From: Phycomyces nitens
Lineage: Eukaryota; Mucoromycota; Mucoromycetes; Mucorales; Phycomycetaceae
Direction of reading: 5' to 3'
Assembly (NCBI GenBank): GCA_022702545.1
Contig: JAHRBC010000001.1
Coordinates: forward strand, 558,001 to 622,000
Length of the DNA: 64,000 bases
The translations under genes and the position numbers were made by a program. Positions within the stretch are counted from its first letter, which is position 1; the number at the start of each line of letters is the position of its first letter. Shown here piece by piece: positions 52,276-63,611 of the stretch. The notes below the pieces were generated by a model, which worked only from the letters and a program-made list of their open reading frames with translations, did not search any database and was not told the DNA's origin.

Positions 52276-53694
52276 ATAACAAAAAATTAAAAGAAAAAAA
52301 TGTAAAAGATTATGAATGTTTATACATACGACAAGTCTCTTACTGATCTTTACGTCTGTGGTTTCGATCGGACTAGTCACGGGATTTGCTCCGGTACCTG
52401 GATTTATTATTATTATGATTATTATGATTATTTCTGCTACAAGCACCAAAGACTGAAAAATAACGGTGTGTGTGTGTGTGTGTAGGCGGGGGGGAGCTGC
52501 TACACTCAAGGCACCTAGTGATTTATCTTTGGAGATCAAGAAAATTGACATATAATCAATTAAACCCATACAGCCATCGATTGGTCTACTCAAAAAACAA
52601 CAACAATAATAATAATGTAATGTGGATTTACAAGCATCAAATGAGCTCAACCCTCAAGACTGATGATGGTCTAGTGATTGACCTTTTTATTATTCTTATT
52701 ACTATCTTGATTCCTAGACTACATTACCTAGACAGATACTCCCTAATATATAAAGAAAATAAAAGAACATCATTGTCTATTATGAAACAGATGCAAGTAA
52801 ATACAAACAGCCATCCCCATTTCACTGACAATGACCTACACTCTATGCCTTTTCTAAATCTTATTAATGTTCGCGTCTAGAAAACAAATCAATCCGATTA
52901 GATGTTAGGGCGGGTGTATATATCGAGGGGAGGAGTAAAAGGGTAAGCAAGACTGAACAAGGCGTCACGATAGAGACGTGACTGCATTTTGTTCTCACAG
53001 GTATAAAAACGATGATGAGTGTAATGGTGTACTTGGGTTTTTCTCTTTGCTGTGCGCAGCGCTACTTTAATTTTTGCCTCTTCTTTTTTTTTTTATTTTA
53101 TTTTATTTGTCGTCCTTTCGGGGTGAACCCTTTTTTTTTAAAAAAAGAAAATAATAATAATAGTAGTAGTAGTAGTAGTATATATATATATATATTTATA
53201 TACACATATATATACACACATACACACACACATATTTTCTTTCGCCATTCCTCATCACCGAGAACCTCCCCCTCTCAACTTCTTTAACCTTTATACTTCT
53301 TTGACGTGAACTTTCTTTTTTTTTCACAACCATTATTATTATTATTATTATATTTATACGTTTAATAGCAATAGTACATAATATTACTGTTGCTGTTTTA
53401 TCATACTATTTTTTCTTTTATCTGCACAAAATCGTCTCTTGTACTATCCTGTGAGCCGAATTAAAGCGCACCAGAATCACTCAAAAAGTACCCGTCAACC
53501 ATCTCTTTTGCAGTTATTGGGCCACCCTTGAACCCAAAGAACAAGCTAAAGATATCAACACACACACACATATATATACATATATACAGATCCAGAAAGG
53601 TAGTAGTGCATAAATACAAGGAAGAGCAGAATAGAGAATACAAACAGGCAAGAGAAATTAATTTGTTGATTTGATAGGTTGATCTTGCACTACA
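52276..53694. other. Intergenic rich in microsatellites
   Basis: Contains (TG)n at about 52466-52484, (AAC/AAT)n near 52598-52616, (AGT)n then (TA)n at 53161-53195, (AC)n at 53195-53233 and (ATT)n at about 53331-53350. The right end, with a CT-rich part near 53260-53330, is the likely promoter and leader of the PHD gene. No coding region seen. Confidence 0.5.
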
Positions 53695-56371
53695 ATGCCA
53701 ACCGAAGATATTGGCAAATCCTATCCTGTAAGCCCAAATACACATACATTTATGCATACATGTTCAAAATACCGCACTACTTTGTATCTAGTGGCTTGCA
53801 ATCATACTCATGACATCAATAGGACGCCTGTGCTGTTTGTGAGGGCGATCGGTCTACAAAGAAGAATCCTATTCTTTATTGTGATGGAAAAGGTTTGCTA
53901 GTCATTTATATATATATATACCTTTCAATCTCTAATATCATTTATTTATTATAAAACAAAGGATGCAACCTACCGGTCCACAAACGTAAGGCGGTTTTGA
54001 TATTGATGAACTCGAGACTAAAAAGATATATCAATCTAGTGTGCTACAATGTAGACAAGGTCCCATTGGGCGAATGGCTGTGCCAGCAGTGTGAAACGAC
54101 AAAGAAGAAGCGACCGACAGTAAGTAGAGTAGAGTATTGGGTTGGGTTGGTGCTCAAAGCTGCTTCTTTAGCATGTCGTCTGTTGTCCTGTCCAAACCGG
54201 TGCTCTGCGACACACGATATTATCTGGAGAATTTATGCATGTTCTGTGCGCTATGTGGAACAAATCAGTCGACCACAAGTCAGAACCCTATATAATCAAC
54301 AAAACCAGTATTGGTGCAGATGTAAGGCTAAATACATCTAAATACATTCTCAAGGCAACCCAACTAATTTTGCGTCTAGGAATGCTATATATGCTCCAAA
54401 AAGCAAGGCATATGTGTAAAGTGTGAGAGTGCGTCTTGCTCGAGGTAAAATAATAATAATAATCAATATCAATATTTGTTGTGATTGTAGGCTAATATCT
54501 CTGTGTGTGTGTGTTTAAAGACGCTTCCATGTTACGTGTGCAATGAACCAAGGCCTTATCAAGGCTGCTCCCAATGTTCCAGATACATTCGTCCCACACT
54601 GTACACACCATCGCTCTGAGAGTGCGGTTAAGCTGCGTCACTATGCACCAGTCAAGAGAGGCAAATTATTAAAACGTCGGGTGGTTGATGTGACGAGTGA
54701 TGAAGACGACGATGAGGACGAGGAAAAGGAGGATGAAAAGGAAAAGGACGAGGAAGACGCGGAAATGGAGGATGGTGGTGATAGTGGAGCTGAATCTGAA
54801 GAGGTTGTCGTACCAAAGACACGCAGAGCCAGCCCAAACAAACGAAACAACAAGCGGCCGGCGACCACGAGGAATAAGAATGGATCAAAAATCTTTTCGT
54901 TCCTGAGCGAACACAGCAATTCAGAAGATGACATGGGCACACGCAACAAAAAGTTCCCCAGGATCCACTCTAGTGATTCAGAAGACGACATGGGCACCAA
55001 GAAGCCCTCTGAGCAGCGACATGCCAGCGACTCTGATGATGATATGGGCACCCAGAAACCATCTCGACCCTTGGTCCACCATCCCCGGCAACCACACGCA
55101 CGCGAGAATGGGAGCAGTAGTGGGAGCAGCAATGACGCCCTGGGCACTAACCAGTATGGCCTAACCCTTAGAGAGCGTCTTGATGCCAAGCGAAAAAAGA
55201 CTGTGAGTGAGACTGCGGCAACCACACCCAGTAACAACCCTACCAAGCTTATCGGCGGCAACACCAGCACCAACATCAATGGCACCACCAATAGCAACAA
55301 TGGCTCCAGCACTTCTGGTCTCACAATCGAACGGCCAAAATCGGCAGGTTCGAATCCTGTGGCGCCATCCCAGCCTCCAAAGCTCAAACAGAAATTACCC
55401 AACAAAGCCCATCTAGCCATCCCAGGCAAATCGCCCATAGTTCCTACCATGCCCCTCCAACCTATGGCCAATAACCAGAATGCCAATAATGCGATTGGGG
55501 TCAATAAACGAATGAGCCTTAGCAGTGGCCCAAGCACACCATTTATGAAGGATATGGAAGAAGTAAGTGATTATTGAGCAAGACCGCAAGTGGCTAATGA
55601 TTATCCCTAGATCCGAGCAGCATCAGGTCCCAAGTGGAGTACTTCAGGACCAATGACCCCATTGACTCACTCGATTCATCAGCAACAACTGCCTGCACAG
55701 ATTGCAAGCACAACATCATCGGCATCAGCATTAGTACCAACACCAGCAATTCCTGTGGCTGCAAACATACCTTCATCCTTTGATCTCATACAACAGCAGC
55801 ATCCCCAAAGACCTCCACTGGCAACACCGCGGCCTATAGAGGACAAGTCGGTCCAATTGACAAGGTAGGTTGTTTGGGGTCCGGGTATTCAAGACTGAGT
55901 GATTAACTGACTGATTGTGTTGGTAGGAAACCTGATGGACCATTTGTCCTGACCGACTCTCAACAAAACCAGCTTTTTACAACCATGACTACGATGGTCC
56001 AGGATGCAATTGGTAAATAACAGTGCTTGTAGCCATTCTTCTCATACAATCAATCCCTATTAGCTGCCGCGAGTGCCAATGCTGGGTCTGTAGCCACACT
56101 ATCGACTGGTTCTGCATTACAGCAAGAACAGCAGAGATATATTCAAGAGAATATCCGCTTGAGAGCGGAGGCTGACCGGTTTCAGACCTTCAAGAAGAAT
56201 GTATCTGATGTGTTTTGTGGACTCCAATTCAGTGTGCCTGGACTAGAGGCCAACCCTGATACAATGGAGGCATTCGTGATTGGGTTAAAGGAGATGCTGG
56301 CACGGAGTGGGCCATTGAGTGAACAAGATGTGGAGAAGATCACCAAGAGTGTTGACTCTAGTAAAGCATAA
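53695..56371 (+). CDS. PHD finger / extended PHD chromatin protein (JADE-BRPF/AF10-like)
   Basis: ATG at 53695 (MPTEDIGKSYP), about eight introns, stop TAA at 56369-56371. PHD finger 1 is split over three exons: CAVCEGDRSTKKNP, LYCDGKGCNLPVHK, LCYNVDKVPLGEWLCQQC, giving the C4-H-C3 pattern. The extended PHD follows: a C-rich start with GALRHT, HVLCAMWNKSVDHK, CxICSKKQGICVKC, and RFHVTCAMNQGLI. This pair is the hallmark of JADE/BRPF/AF10 readers that bind the histone H3 tail. An acidic DE-rich block follows. Then four DDMGT-type repeats (about 54920-55150), a region with LRERLDAKRKK, a Pro/Gln/Ser-rich part and a final helical segment (QQRYIQENIRLRAEADRFQT). There is no EPL1-like region, bromodomain or PWWP, so AF10/AF17 or a fungal-specific reader is closer than BRPF. 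Nuclear role inferred. Confidence 0.87.
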
Positions 56372-56391
56372 TTGGATTCCCTATTTTTGTG

Positions 56392-56427
<36 letters not shown>

Positions 56428-57060
56428 GAAAAATGGGGCTATTTTTATTTTTTATTTTATTTTATTTTATACATTATTTCAAGTGAGAGTAGATTCTATA
56501 CACACTTATTATAGTGTGTGTGTTTTATATATATATATATACATGTATACACACACACATGTGAGATTTATGTGTATGTATTCCTTTCCTGGTGATTGGA
56601 ATACAAAGATAAAATAATAGACCCTTGCAAGTTATAATGACCAGATTTTTATATGAAATGAAGCCAATCAGCCAACAATTGTCTGGTGTAATAATAATGG
56701 CCTGGGTGGCAAAGGGCATCTTGAGATTTCTTTATATATATACAAAAAGCATGTATATCTGACAATTGCATGATTATTATCATTTTAATCTCTCTCTCTG
56801 CTTAAAAATGAAACCACTTTAATACACCCAATTTCCTGGCTATATTATTTTATTTTATTTTATATTATATTATATTATATTATTTTAATTTGGTGTTTCA
56901 AAAAAATAAAATATTGAAAACGTTCCTCTTGTACGACAATCATACTTTACACAGTGCCTTTCATTTCTATCCTTACCCCGCACCCTATCCAAAAGAAAGA
57001 AATAGGGAAAAATAATAATAATAATAATAATAATATTGCTGAACAAGCCACATACTAGCC
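56372..57060. other. Intergenic with (GT)n tract
   Basis: The (GT)n run at about 56396-56422 lies just after the PHD gene stop, and (TTTTA)n pentamers near 56445-56470 and 56845-56885. (ATA)n at about 57011-57034 is directly upstream of the F-box-like gene start. No gene or repeat copy seen. Confidence 0.5.
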
Positions 57061-57801
57061 ATGTCCTTTCCTTTGGAGATTCTTCAGGCCATTGTTGGAT
57101 TTCTGCAGGATGATCAGGATGAACTTGCCAAACTGTGCCATGTCTCGAGAGCATTTTACTACCTGGCCACACCATACATGTACTCATCACCAATGTTCTC
57201 CACCATTCATGGCTTTATATCCTTTGCACGCCACTTAACCAAAGAAAATGCACGCCATGTACAATATATCGAATTGCAATCGGTTGGGAATCGATGGAAA
57301 AAATCAATCGGCCCAGCATTACAGAGAATCGCTTCTCTTCGGCCACCAATCCAGGTGCTAGATCTCGAGCGATGCAAATTTACGGCGAGCAATATGATTA
57401 GTGTAGTCCGGAATCTACCCCAAGTTCGCCATGTCAATATGCACTTTGGATATTATGTCGACGACGATATGATGCGATTAATTGGCCAAAACTGGCCTAA
57501 CCTCATTACGCTAAAGATCTCCTCGACTCCAATCACAAACGAGGGATTGATTGCCCTTGGACAATGCAAGAGTCTCGAGACCCTGTTCATTGACCGTTGC
57601 CTGATGATTAATGAGACTGGACTACTCGGACTGGCGAGCAGGGCGACGAACCTAAAGAGAGTGGTGGCCAGGGCATGTACTGATCTGGTTCTTCAGCCTC
57701 AAGACGAGGAGCTGATGAAGAAGAAGATTGGACTGGTTTTGACAGACAAAGATTATGCTGAGAGTGGAATTGATGACATGTTTGACAATATCCTGTTGTG
57801 A
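57061..57801 (+). CDS. F-box protein with leucine-rich-repeat-like C-terminus
   Basis: Single exon, 246 aa, stop TGA. The first 45 residues (FPLEILQAIVGFLQDDQDEL, AKLCHVSRAFYYLATPYMY) match the F-box helix pattern: LPxE[IL]LxxI...L..C.VSR.F..LA.P.LY. After a basic linker come LRR-like segments: IQVLDLERCKFTASNMISVV, VRHVNMHFGYYVDDDMMRLI, LITLKISSTPITNEGLIALG, LETLFIDRCLMINETGLLGL. These are spaced about 25-27 residues as in RNI/cysteine-containing LRRs. Predicted role: substrate receptor of an SCF ubiquitin ligase, binding Skp1 through the F-box. The LRR part is short for the family, so the target-binding surface is small. Substrate unknown. Confidence 0.85.
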   Translation: MSFPLEILQAIVGFLQDDQDELAKLCHVSRAFYYLATPYMYSSPMFSTIHGFISFARHLTKENARHVQYIELQSVGNRWKKSIGPALQRIASLRPPIQVLDLERCKFTASNMISVVRNLPQVRHVNMHFGYYVDDDMMRLIGQNWPNLITLKISSTPITNEGLIALGQCKSLETLFIDRCLMINETGLLGLASRATNLKRVVARACTDLVLQPQDEELMKKKIGLVLTDKDYAESGIDDMFDNILL

Positions 57802-58311
57802 GCCCAGGTGCGACCACTATCCGGCAGAAATATTTACCGCCAGTGTTCATTTTTGTCAAATTTGAATTGTATTGTGAGTGTGACTCCAAAGCCCATTTGT
57901 ATGCAAAGATCCTATTTATATATATATAAAAAAACATATATATAAATTATATATATATATATTTATATATTTATATATATATAAAATGTATTTATATATA
58001 AAATATATTTATTTAATCGCTATATATATATATATATATAATCTGATTAAAGTTTTTTGTTGTACAGAAATTTGGGTTGTACATCATTGTGCCTTTTTTT
58101 TAAAAAAGTATTGTAATTATTTATATTAGGTGATAATTAATGAATAAATGATATATGTATTTATAGATGGGTTAAGATATTTATATATATATACTTAATT
58201 ATTATTTATTTTCTATTTATTCCCCTTTACTGCCTGCCTGCCTGCCTGCCTGCCTTTCTTTCTTTTTCTTCTTCTTCTTCTTCTTCTTCCTCCTCTACTT
58301 TACAAATCACC
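57802..58311. other. Intergenic with (TA)n tracts and a pyrimidine-rich leader
   Basis: Long TA-rich repeats at about 57916-58040. Six TGCC repeats at 58231-58254 run into a TTC/CT-rich tract to about 58296, only 15 bp before the next ATG. The pyrimidine tract is probably the core promoter or 5' leader of the following gene. Confidence 0.55.
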
Positions 58312-58794
58312 ATGGCATTCGGTATCGATGATCGTCCAAAGTCGTCCATTCAAAAGTCTGTTCAGTTTGATATGAATCTGGATATCGTCTACACCTATTC
58401 AGCTACAGATTATGACCGCGGAGGAATCCTACAATTTCCCGTTCTCTACAAACTCAATCCATCCGTACTATCACCTCACAACCGTCCAGTCCAGAAACCA
58501 AAGCTTTCACTCGCTATTCCGGACACCTATTGTGACTCTGAAGAAGAGAGTGCCAGCAGCACTGGGTCACTCTCCTCTATCGGCAGTGCAGATAGCTTCT
58601 CTAGTTTCTCCCCAAAAAAACAATTGAGGCCAAAACTAAAGGTCGACACAACAATCTGCTCAGGCCCTCTCTTCTTCACAGATCTCTCTACAAATCATGT
58701 CCGGCACAAGGTTCATTCAGAAGGCGAAGATACCAATAACAATAATATATATCTTAGTGATTATCTTGTCCCCATGTCTGCACATGTCCTCTAA
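58312..58794 (+). CDS. Orphan 160-aa serine-rich protein with a VxF-type motif
   Basis: Single exon starting MAFGIDDRPKS with ACC before the ATG (ATCACCATGG, good eukaryotic context), stop TAA. The N-terminal 45 residues contain KSVQFDMNLDIVYTYSATDY and DRGG. The K-S-V-x-F core fits the RVxF docking pattern for protein phosphatase 1. The following VYTYSxxDYDR resembles a motif I recall from other fungal PP1-related or cell-polarity proteins. The middle is Ser-rich and acidic (DSEEESASSTGSLSSIGSAD), likely phosphorylated. No signal peptide, helix bundle or catalytic motif. Function unknown; a phosphatase regulatory subunit is only an inference. Confidence 0.7.
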   Translation: MAFGIDDRPKSSIQKSVQFDMNLDIVYTYSATDYDRGGILQFPVLYKLNPSVLSPHNRPVQKPKLSLAIPDTYCDSEEESASSTGSLSSIGSADSFSSFSPKKQLRPKLKVDTTICSGPLFFTDLSTNHVRHKVHSEGEDTNNNNIYLSDYLVPMSAHVL

Positions 58795-61056
58795 ATTGTA
58801 ATCTCCCACAGCACAAGCAAACAAGAAGAGATATCCTTGTTTTGTTCTTATTCAACAACCTGTACATTTCCAACCAAGAACTATTCCTTTTTATTATTAT
58901 TATTTTATTATTATTATTATATATTTAATACCACCAATTAAACCATTCATATATATTCATTTATTCAATTCATATTAACCAATAAATTCCCTCGTGTCCC
59001 AAACTCTTCTTTTTTCACCCATCTATTTTTTTTTCTTGTTGTTGTTTTTATTTATTTATTTTTACAAAAATTAAATTCTAAAATAAAATAATTAAAAGTC
59101 ACTCTAATGATCACTTGAAAAAAAAATTAATCGTTATTCTATAAAACACAAACAGGATTGTTCCCTAAAGACTAGCGGAGTGCCAACCAATATATGCTTA
59201 AATCTCTGAGATTGAATATAAATAGGTTAAATAGGCGATTTTATGGCACAGTCGCCGATTTGCTGGTTTATTTTTGTTTTTATTTTAATTTTGGGAACAC
59301 AAACAATCGCATCACTTCATGTCATTTAATATGGCTTTGCAATACAAGAGGTACATAAGATGCGCTGTGATGGACAGCAGAGGCACAAGAGCAACTGATT
59401 CTATTGTTTAAAATTGATCTTGAAGCTAGCCTGCCCTCCATCTCCAAAACCAAAACCAAACCAAACCAATAGTATTAATATTAATGTTAATATTAATATT
59501 ACAAATTTTGTAAAGTATATAATACGTTTCATTTCATTGATAACAGATTTTAGCAAAATGTAAAAATACAACAAGACGTACAATGGTGGCTGAGTATAAT
59601 TTAATTCCCAAGGACAATCTAGAAAGAGTACCCAAATTCAAGGTTTTATTGCAAGGCATGATGCATATTATCTCTCTGCCATCAGAGCAATTCAGTACAG
59701 ATATCAATAATTGTAAAATAAAAAAGAAAAATGGGAGGGTGAATAGTGCAGGCCAGGATGTGTAGTTTATTATTATTACAAAAAAGAAGAAGTTCCTGTT
59801 GAATTTTTGTTTATTTATTTTAGTATATTCATATCATTTGATTTCTTGTGTTCCCCACAGCTATAATATTATTTTTGATCAAAAAGTATTAAGATACAAA
59901 AACAAAAACAAATAGAACTTGTCATTCTTTATTCTTTGATTTCCCAGGGCCATACTGGTCCAGGCCAAGGCGAGAAATTAATCTAGTGCAGGTCTGCGGC
60001 TGTTGCCTTGTAAAAATAGATATTCTCAACTGCCCCCTTGTCATCTAATCCTGACTTTGCAGCTTTAATTTTGCACAATATTCTATTCTGTGGATCTTTT
60101 TGATATTAAAAAAAAAACCTGTATGCAATAGTCAGATGTATCTAGAAAGCAATAAAGGGCTATACTGCTTCTACTCCAATAATTTCCAGTCAAGAAATGT
60201 GGCCATACTTTTTGTCTCTAACAAACGACTATCAAGAGACTTCTTGGGTCTCAGTATTTCAATCAGTAATGCAATCAAGACTGATGATCCAAATAATGCT
60301 AATACTAAGAATAAAGGGGATCAGCTTCTTTGCTTCCCCCCTCCCTCCAAGGAAATCTAATTGCAAGCCAAAAAAAAAAAAAAAAAAAAAAAAAAGCCGT
60401 GAACCAAACATGACTATATTTGTACAAAAACAATCCCATATATTGGTAACCAATCAAACTAAAGGTAATTTTACAAGCCTTTTTTTATATATTTTCAATT
60501 TCAATATTTAGACGCCTATTGTATATTTACACTCCTCCCTAATATTTTGGACTTGTATATAAAGTACCTGGTTTTCTGCAAGATCATCTCTTGTCAATGA
60601 TAATAAAGACTGCCTACAATGGCTCCTTTTATCTTCAAAACACTTGGGAAAATCACATGTAGAGAGCCAAGACAGACAATGTCGGCCAGTCAATTTCATC
60701 CAAGACGGTACAGTACACTACACTACACTACACTACAGTACAGTAAGTAGCCTGGCACTTGGTATTGAGCATCTATTTATGATTGTCCCTTGTTGGACAA
60801 TCAATTGAAATACAAGGTTATAAATGCATTTATAAAGAACATCCTAATAGGGCAATTCACTGTATCTTGCTGTTTGATTTTGATTGATTGGTAATTGAAT
60901 TTTATTTTATAAAGAATTGCAAGAGGATGAATGTATAGGTTACATAAAATTTGCATTTTATACAAAGCCTGGTCTTTTTCTTTTTCTTTTTCTCTTTTTT
61001 ATATGAAAAAGAAGGCCTTTGAAAGTTTAAGATTATTGTTGTTGGTTGTTTTGTTT
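58795..61056. other. Intergenic, includes a long poly(A) tract
   Basis: Holds (ATT)n near 58889-58920, TTATT-type repeats near 59045-59065 and a run of 26 A at 60370-60395. CACTA tandem repeats lie at about 60711-60745. Short frames at 59583-59765 and 60100-60511 have no family signature. The right end is the 3' flank of the fumarate reductase gene. Confidence 0.5.
60370..60395. repeat. Poly(A) run of 26
   Basis: 26 consecutive A on the plus strand. It is the longest homopolymer I found in the window and a possible poly(A) trace of retroposition. Confidence 0.9.
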
Positions 61057-63175
61057 TTACTTCTTGAGGTCACCAATGATAGCATAAGGAGCGTACTTTT
61101 GCACAACATCGGGCTTGTGCATCATGTTAAATTCCTCAGTGGCATCACGTCCGGCATAGATCATAATGGCCTTCTTTCCTCCAGGGTGATCGGCCAAGAA
61201 GTCTGTCACGTTCAAAACCTGACCGTTGACAACTACCCAGCAATCTTCGGCGGTGTTGTGCTTGGCAACATCTTCGAGAGTGTAGCCTTCGACCTTCTTG
61301 GGCTCATCTTTGGTCTCGACAGCCTTTTCGGCAGCAGGTGCCTGAGGAGCACTTGGAGCTGCGACCTGAGGAGCCTGCTGACCACCAGCGGCTCCGGGCC
61401 ATGCAATGTCGAGCAAGATGCGGTTGGGCTGGTTCTGGTTTACTGTGAGGTTGATTCCAAGTCCACCGGCACCGAGATGGCCGGCAATGGCACCAAGACG
61501 CTGCTGGGCTACTTGGCCATTGTTAACCAACTGGGAGAAGAGGTAACGGGAAGCAGTCTGACCAGCCACGCGTCCAAACACAACGCAGCCAAGAAGAGAA
61601 GATCCACCAAGACGGTTGGCACCATGGACACCACCGCACATCTCACCAGCTGCAAAGAGACCGGGGACAGAGCCACCAGAAGTGCTCTTGATCTCGGCAG
61701 TAGGTGTGATTTCAACACCACCCTAAATAAAAATAAATATTAATAAATAAATAAATAAATATATACAAGGATGTTTGTTTTGTTACAAACATTTGGTATT
61801 CAACTTACCATGGTGTAATGAAGTACAGGCTGCATGTGGGCAACATAAAAGTAGTCGGACATCTTGATAGGAACATTTTGGAAGAAACGCTTGCCCCAAG
61901 GATCCTTGTTCTTGCCAGCAGCAATGGCATTGTAGGTCTCAAAGGTCTCCTCGAGCTTGGCAGGGGTGATGCCCATGTTCTTGGCCAAGGCGGCACCGTT
62001 CTCAAACTTCTCCATCAGACCACGACCAGCATAGTGGCGACAATGCCATTCGATCTCCTTGGAGGCAGCAGTGTTGAGTACAAGACGGATGGGGAACTTG
62101 TTCTTCCACATCTCGCCTGTCACATAGTCACGGTGACCAAGCTCATCACAGAAACGATCACCCTCGGCGTTGAGCAAGAGACCACCACAGCCACGGAGCG
62201 CTTCGGCAGCCAAGAACTTGACCTTGGCATCGGGTTCCTTGGGGTCTACGAGACCAGTAGGATGGACCTGGACCTTCTCGAGATCAATAGTGTTGCCACC
62301 AGCCAAGGCAGCCATCTTGATACCATCACCAGTGCAGTGATCACCGTTGGTGGTAGACCTGACAATAGGAAAATAGTCAGACTCAATCCCCCCAAAACAC
62401 ACACACATATAAAGAAAATATTAGTCGACTTACAGATCAAACAGTTCAGGGCGGTATTGACGGAGGAGAGAATCCTGTCCAAAGTCAGCGGCATAACCAC
62501 CAGTGGCGAGAATGACTGGTCCATACTCCTTGTAAACAGTGCCATCTGCACCCTTGCCGACAAGAACGTACTCGACACCAATGACCGAGTTCTTTTCATC
62601 GCGAATGAGCTTCTCAACCTTTGCGCGCTTGATGATCTTTGCACGTTCAGGGGACTTTTCGGCCAGTTCCTCAAAGCCTTCCATGAGGGCATAGGTGATG
62701 GTCATACCAGGGAACTGTTCCTTGCCACGATGAGTGCGGGGAAATGTGTGACCACCAAGACGCGATACAAGCGAAAGGTCCAATTCAAACTTGTCCTGAA
62801 GCCATTCGACAGCAGAGCTTGATCGGCCAGTAAGGACCTCGATAAGGTCAGGACGGGCAAGGTCGCGGGCAGACTTGAGGGTGTCTTGGTAGAACTGCTC
62901 AACAGAGTCCTTGATTTCATGGGAGATCTGGGTACGTGTCAAGGCTCCGTTGATGCCTGACGTAGCCTTTGTGGAGTTTCCACTATAAAAAAAAAGGTGT
63001 AAGTGACACGAGCAGAGGGCTAGACCGGGGATTGGCTTCTTCTTTATCTATCATACCCAAAGAAAGGGTTCTTGTCAAGCAACAAGACGTTTCCTCCCTG
63101 CTCGACGACAGTGTGTGCAGCAGCAAGGCCAGAAAGACCTCCACCGACAACGATAATTTGGTTTTGGAGAGACAT
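61057..63175 (-). CDS. FRD1: Soluble fumarate reductase with C-terminal cytochrome b5 domain
   Basis: Exons 63057-63175, 62434-62982, 61809-62358 and 61057-61722 give 1884 nt (627 aa) with agreeing phases; stop TAA at 61057-61059. The start [20 protein letters not shown] is an immediate FAD-binding Rossmann motif ([10 protein letters not shown]), so there is no leader peptide and a cytosolic location is likely. [38 protein letters not shown], and HxxxxRMxGL-equivalent [12 protein letters not shown] follow the flavocytochrome fumarate reductase/Osm1-Frd1 family. [19 protein letters not shown] is the FAD C-terminal signature. After an Ala/Pro linker comes a cytochrome b5-like domain ([38 protein letters not shown]) with both haem-ligand histidines. 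It should reduce fumarate to succinate to reoxidise FADH2/NADH when oxygen is short. The b5 fusion is known from some fungi and protists. Confidence 0.94.
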
Positions 63176-63611
63176 GAGAAAGAGTGGGGAAATGAAAAAG
63201 GGACAAGGTGAAGGTTAGGTTGCAAAACAGGCCTTATTTTATGCATTTCCAAAACACGTCTAGGTGACGCAAAGAGAAAAAAGTCAGGTGGTCTTTTTCT
63301 GGGGAAATCTTCCCACTCATGTGTGTCTCTCACACGGCCCACATGCCACAGTGGCTTTGGTCTGGGTATATAAAAGACGCGTTGAAGAAGACCATTGATT
63401 GATTGATTGAGTGGGTTATTGCAATGTACAATGGCCAATTGGTTCTTGTTGATTTTTGTGTTTTTTTTACAGATAGAATACAGACGCAATGTAATGATGG
63501 TGATGGTGATGGTGATGATAATGATAATAATAATGATGATAATAATAATAGTAGTAGGCATTGGGCCTGAGAGCTTAACAATAAATAAGAGAAAGAAGAA
63601 GAAAAAGAGGG
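63176..63611. other. Short intergenic region between FRD1 promoter side and kinesin 3' end
   Basis: 436 bp containing a GATTGATTGATTGA run near 63396-63408 and a (GATGGT)n/(ATA)n tract at about 63498-63556. No coding signal. Confidence 0.5.

Noticed and set aside
54641..55537. 298-codon minus-strand frame, Leu/Ser-rich
   Set aside because: Antisense of the low-complexity exon of the PHD gene; no start context or motif.
60711..60745. CACTA tandem repeats taken as a possible CACTA-transposon end
   Set aside because: Short tandem repetition only; no inverted partner and no transposase nearby.
61818..62822. 334-codon plus-strand frame
   Set aside because: It is antisense to the fumarate reductase exons, which have clear motifs and splice sites.
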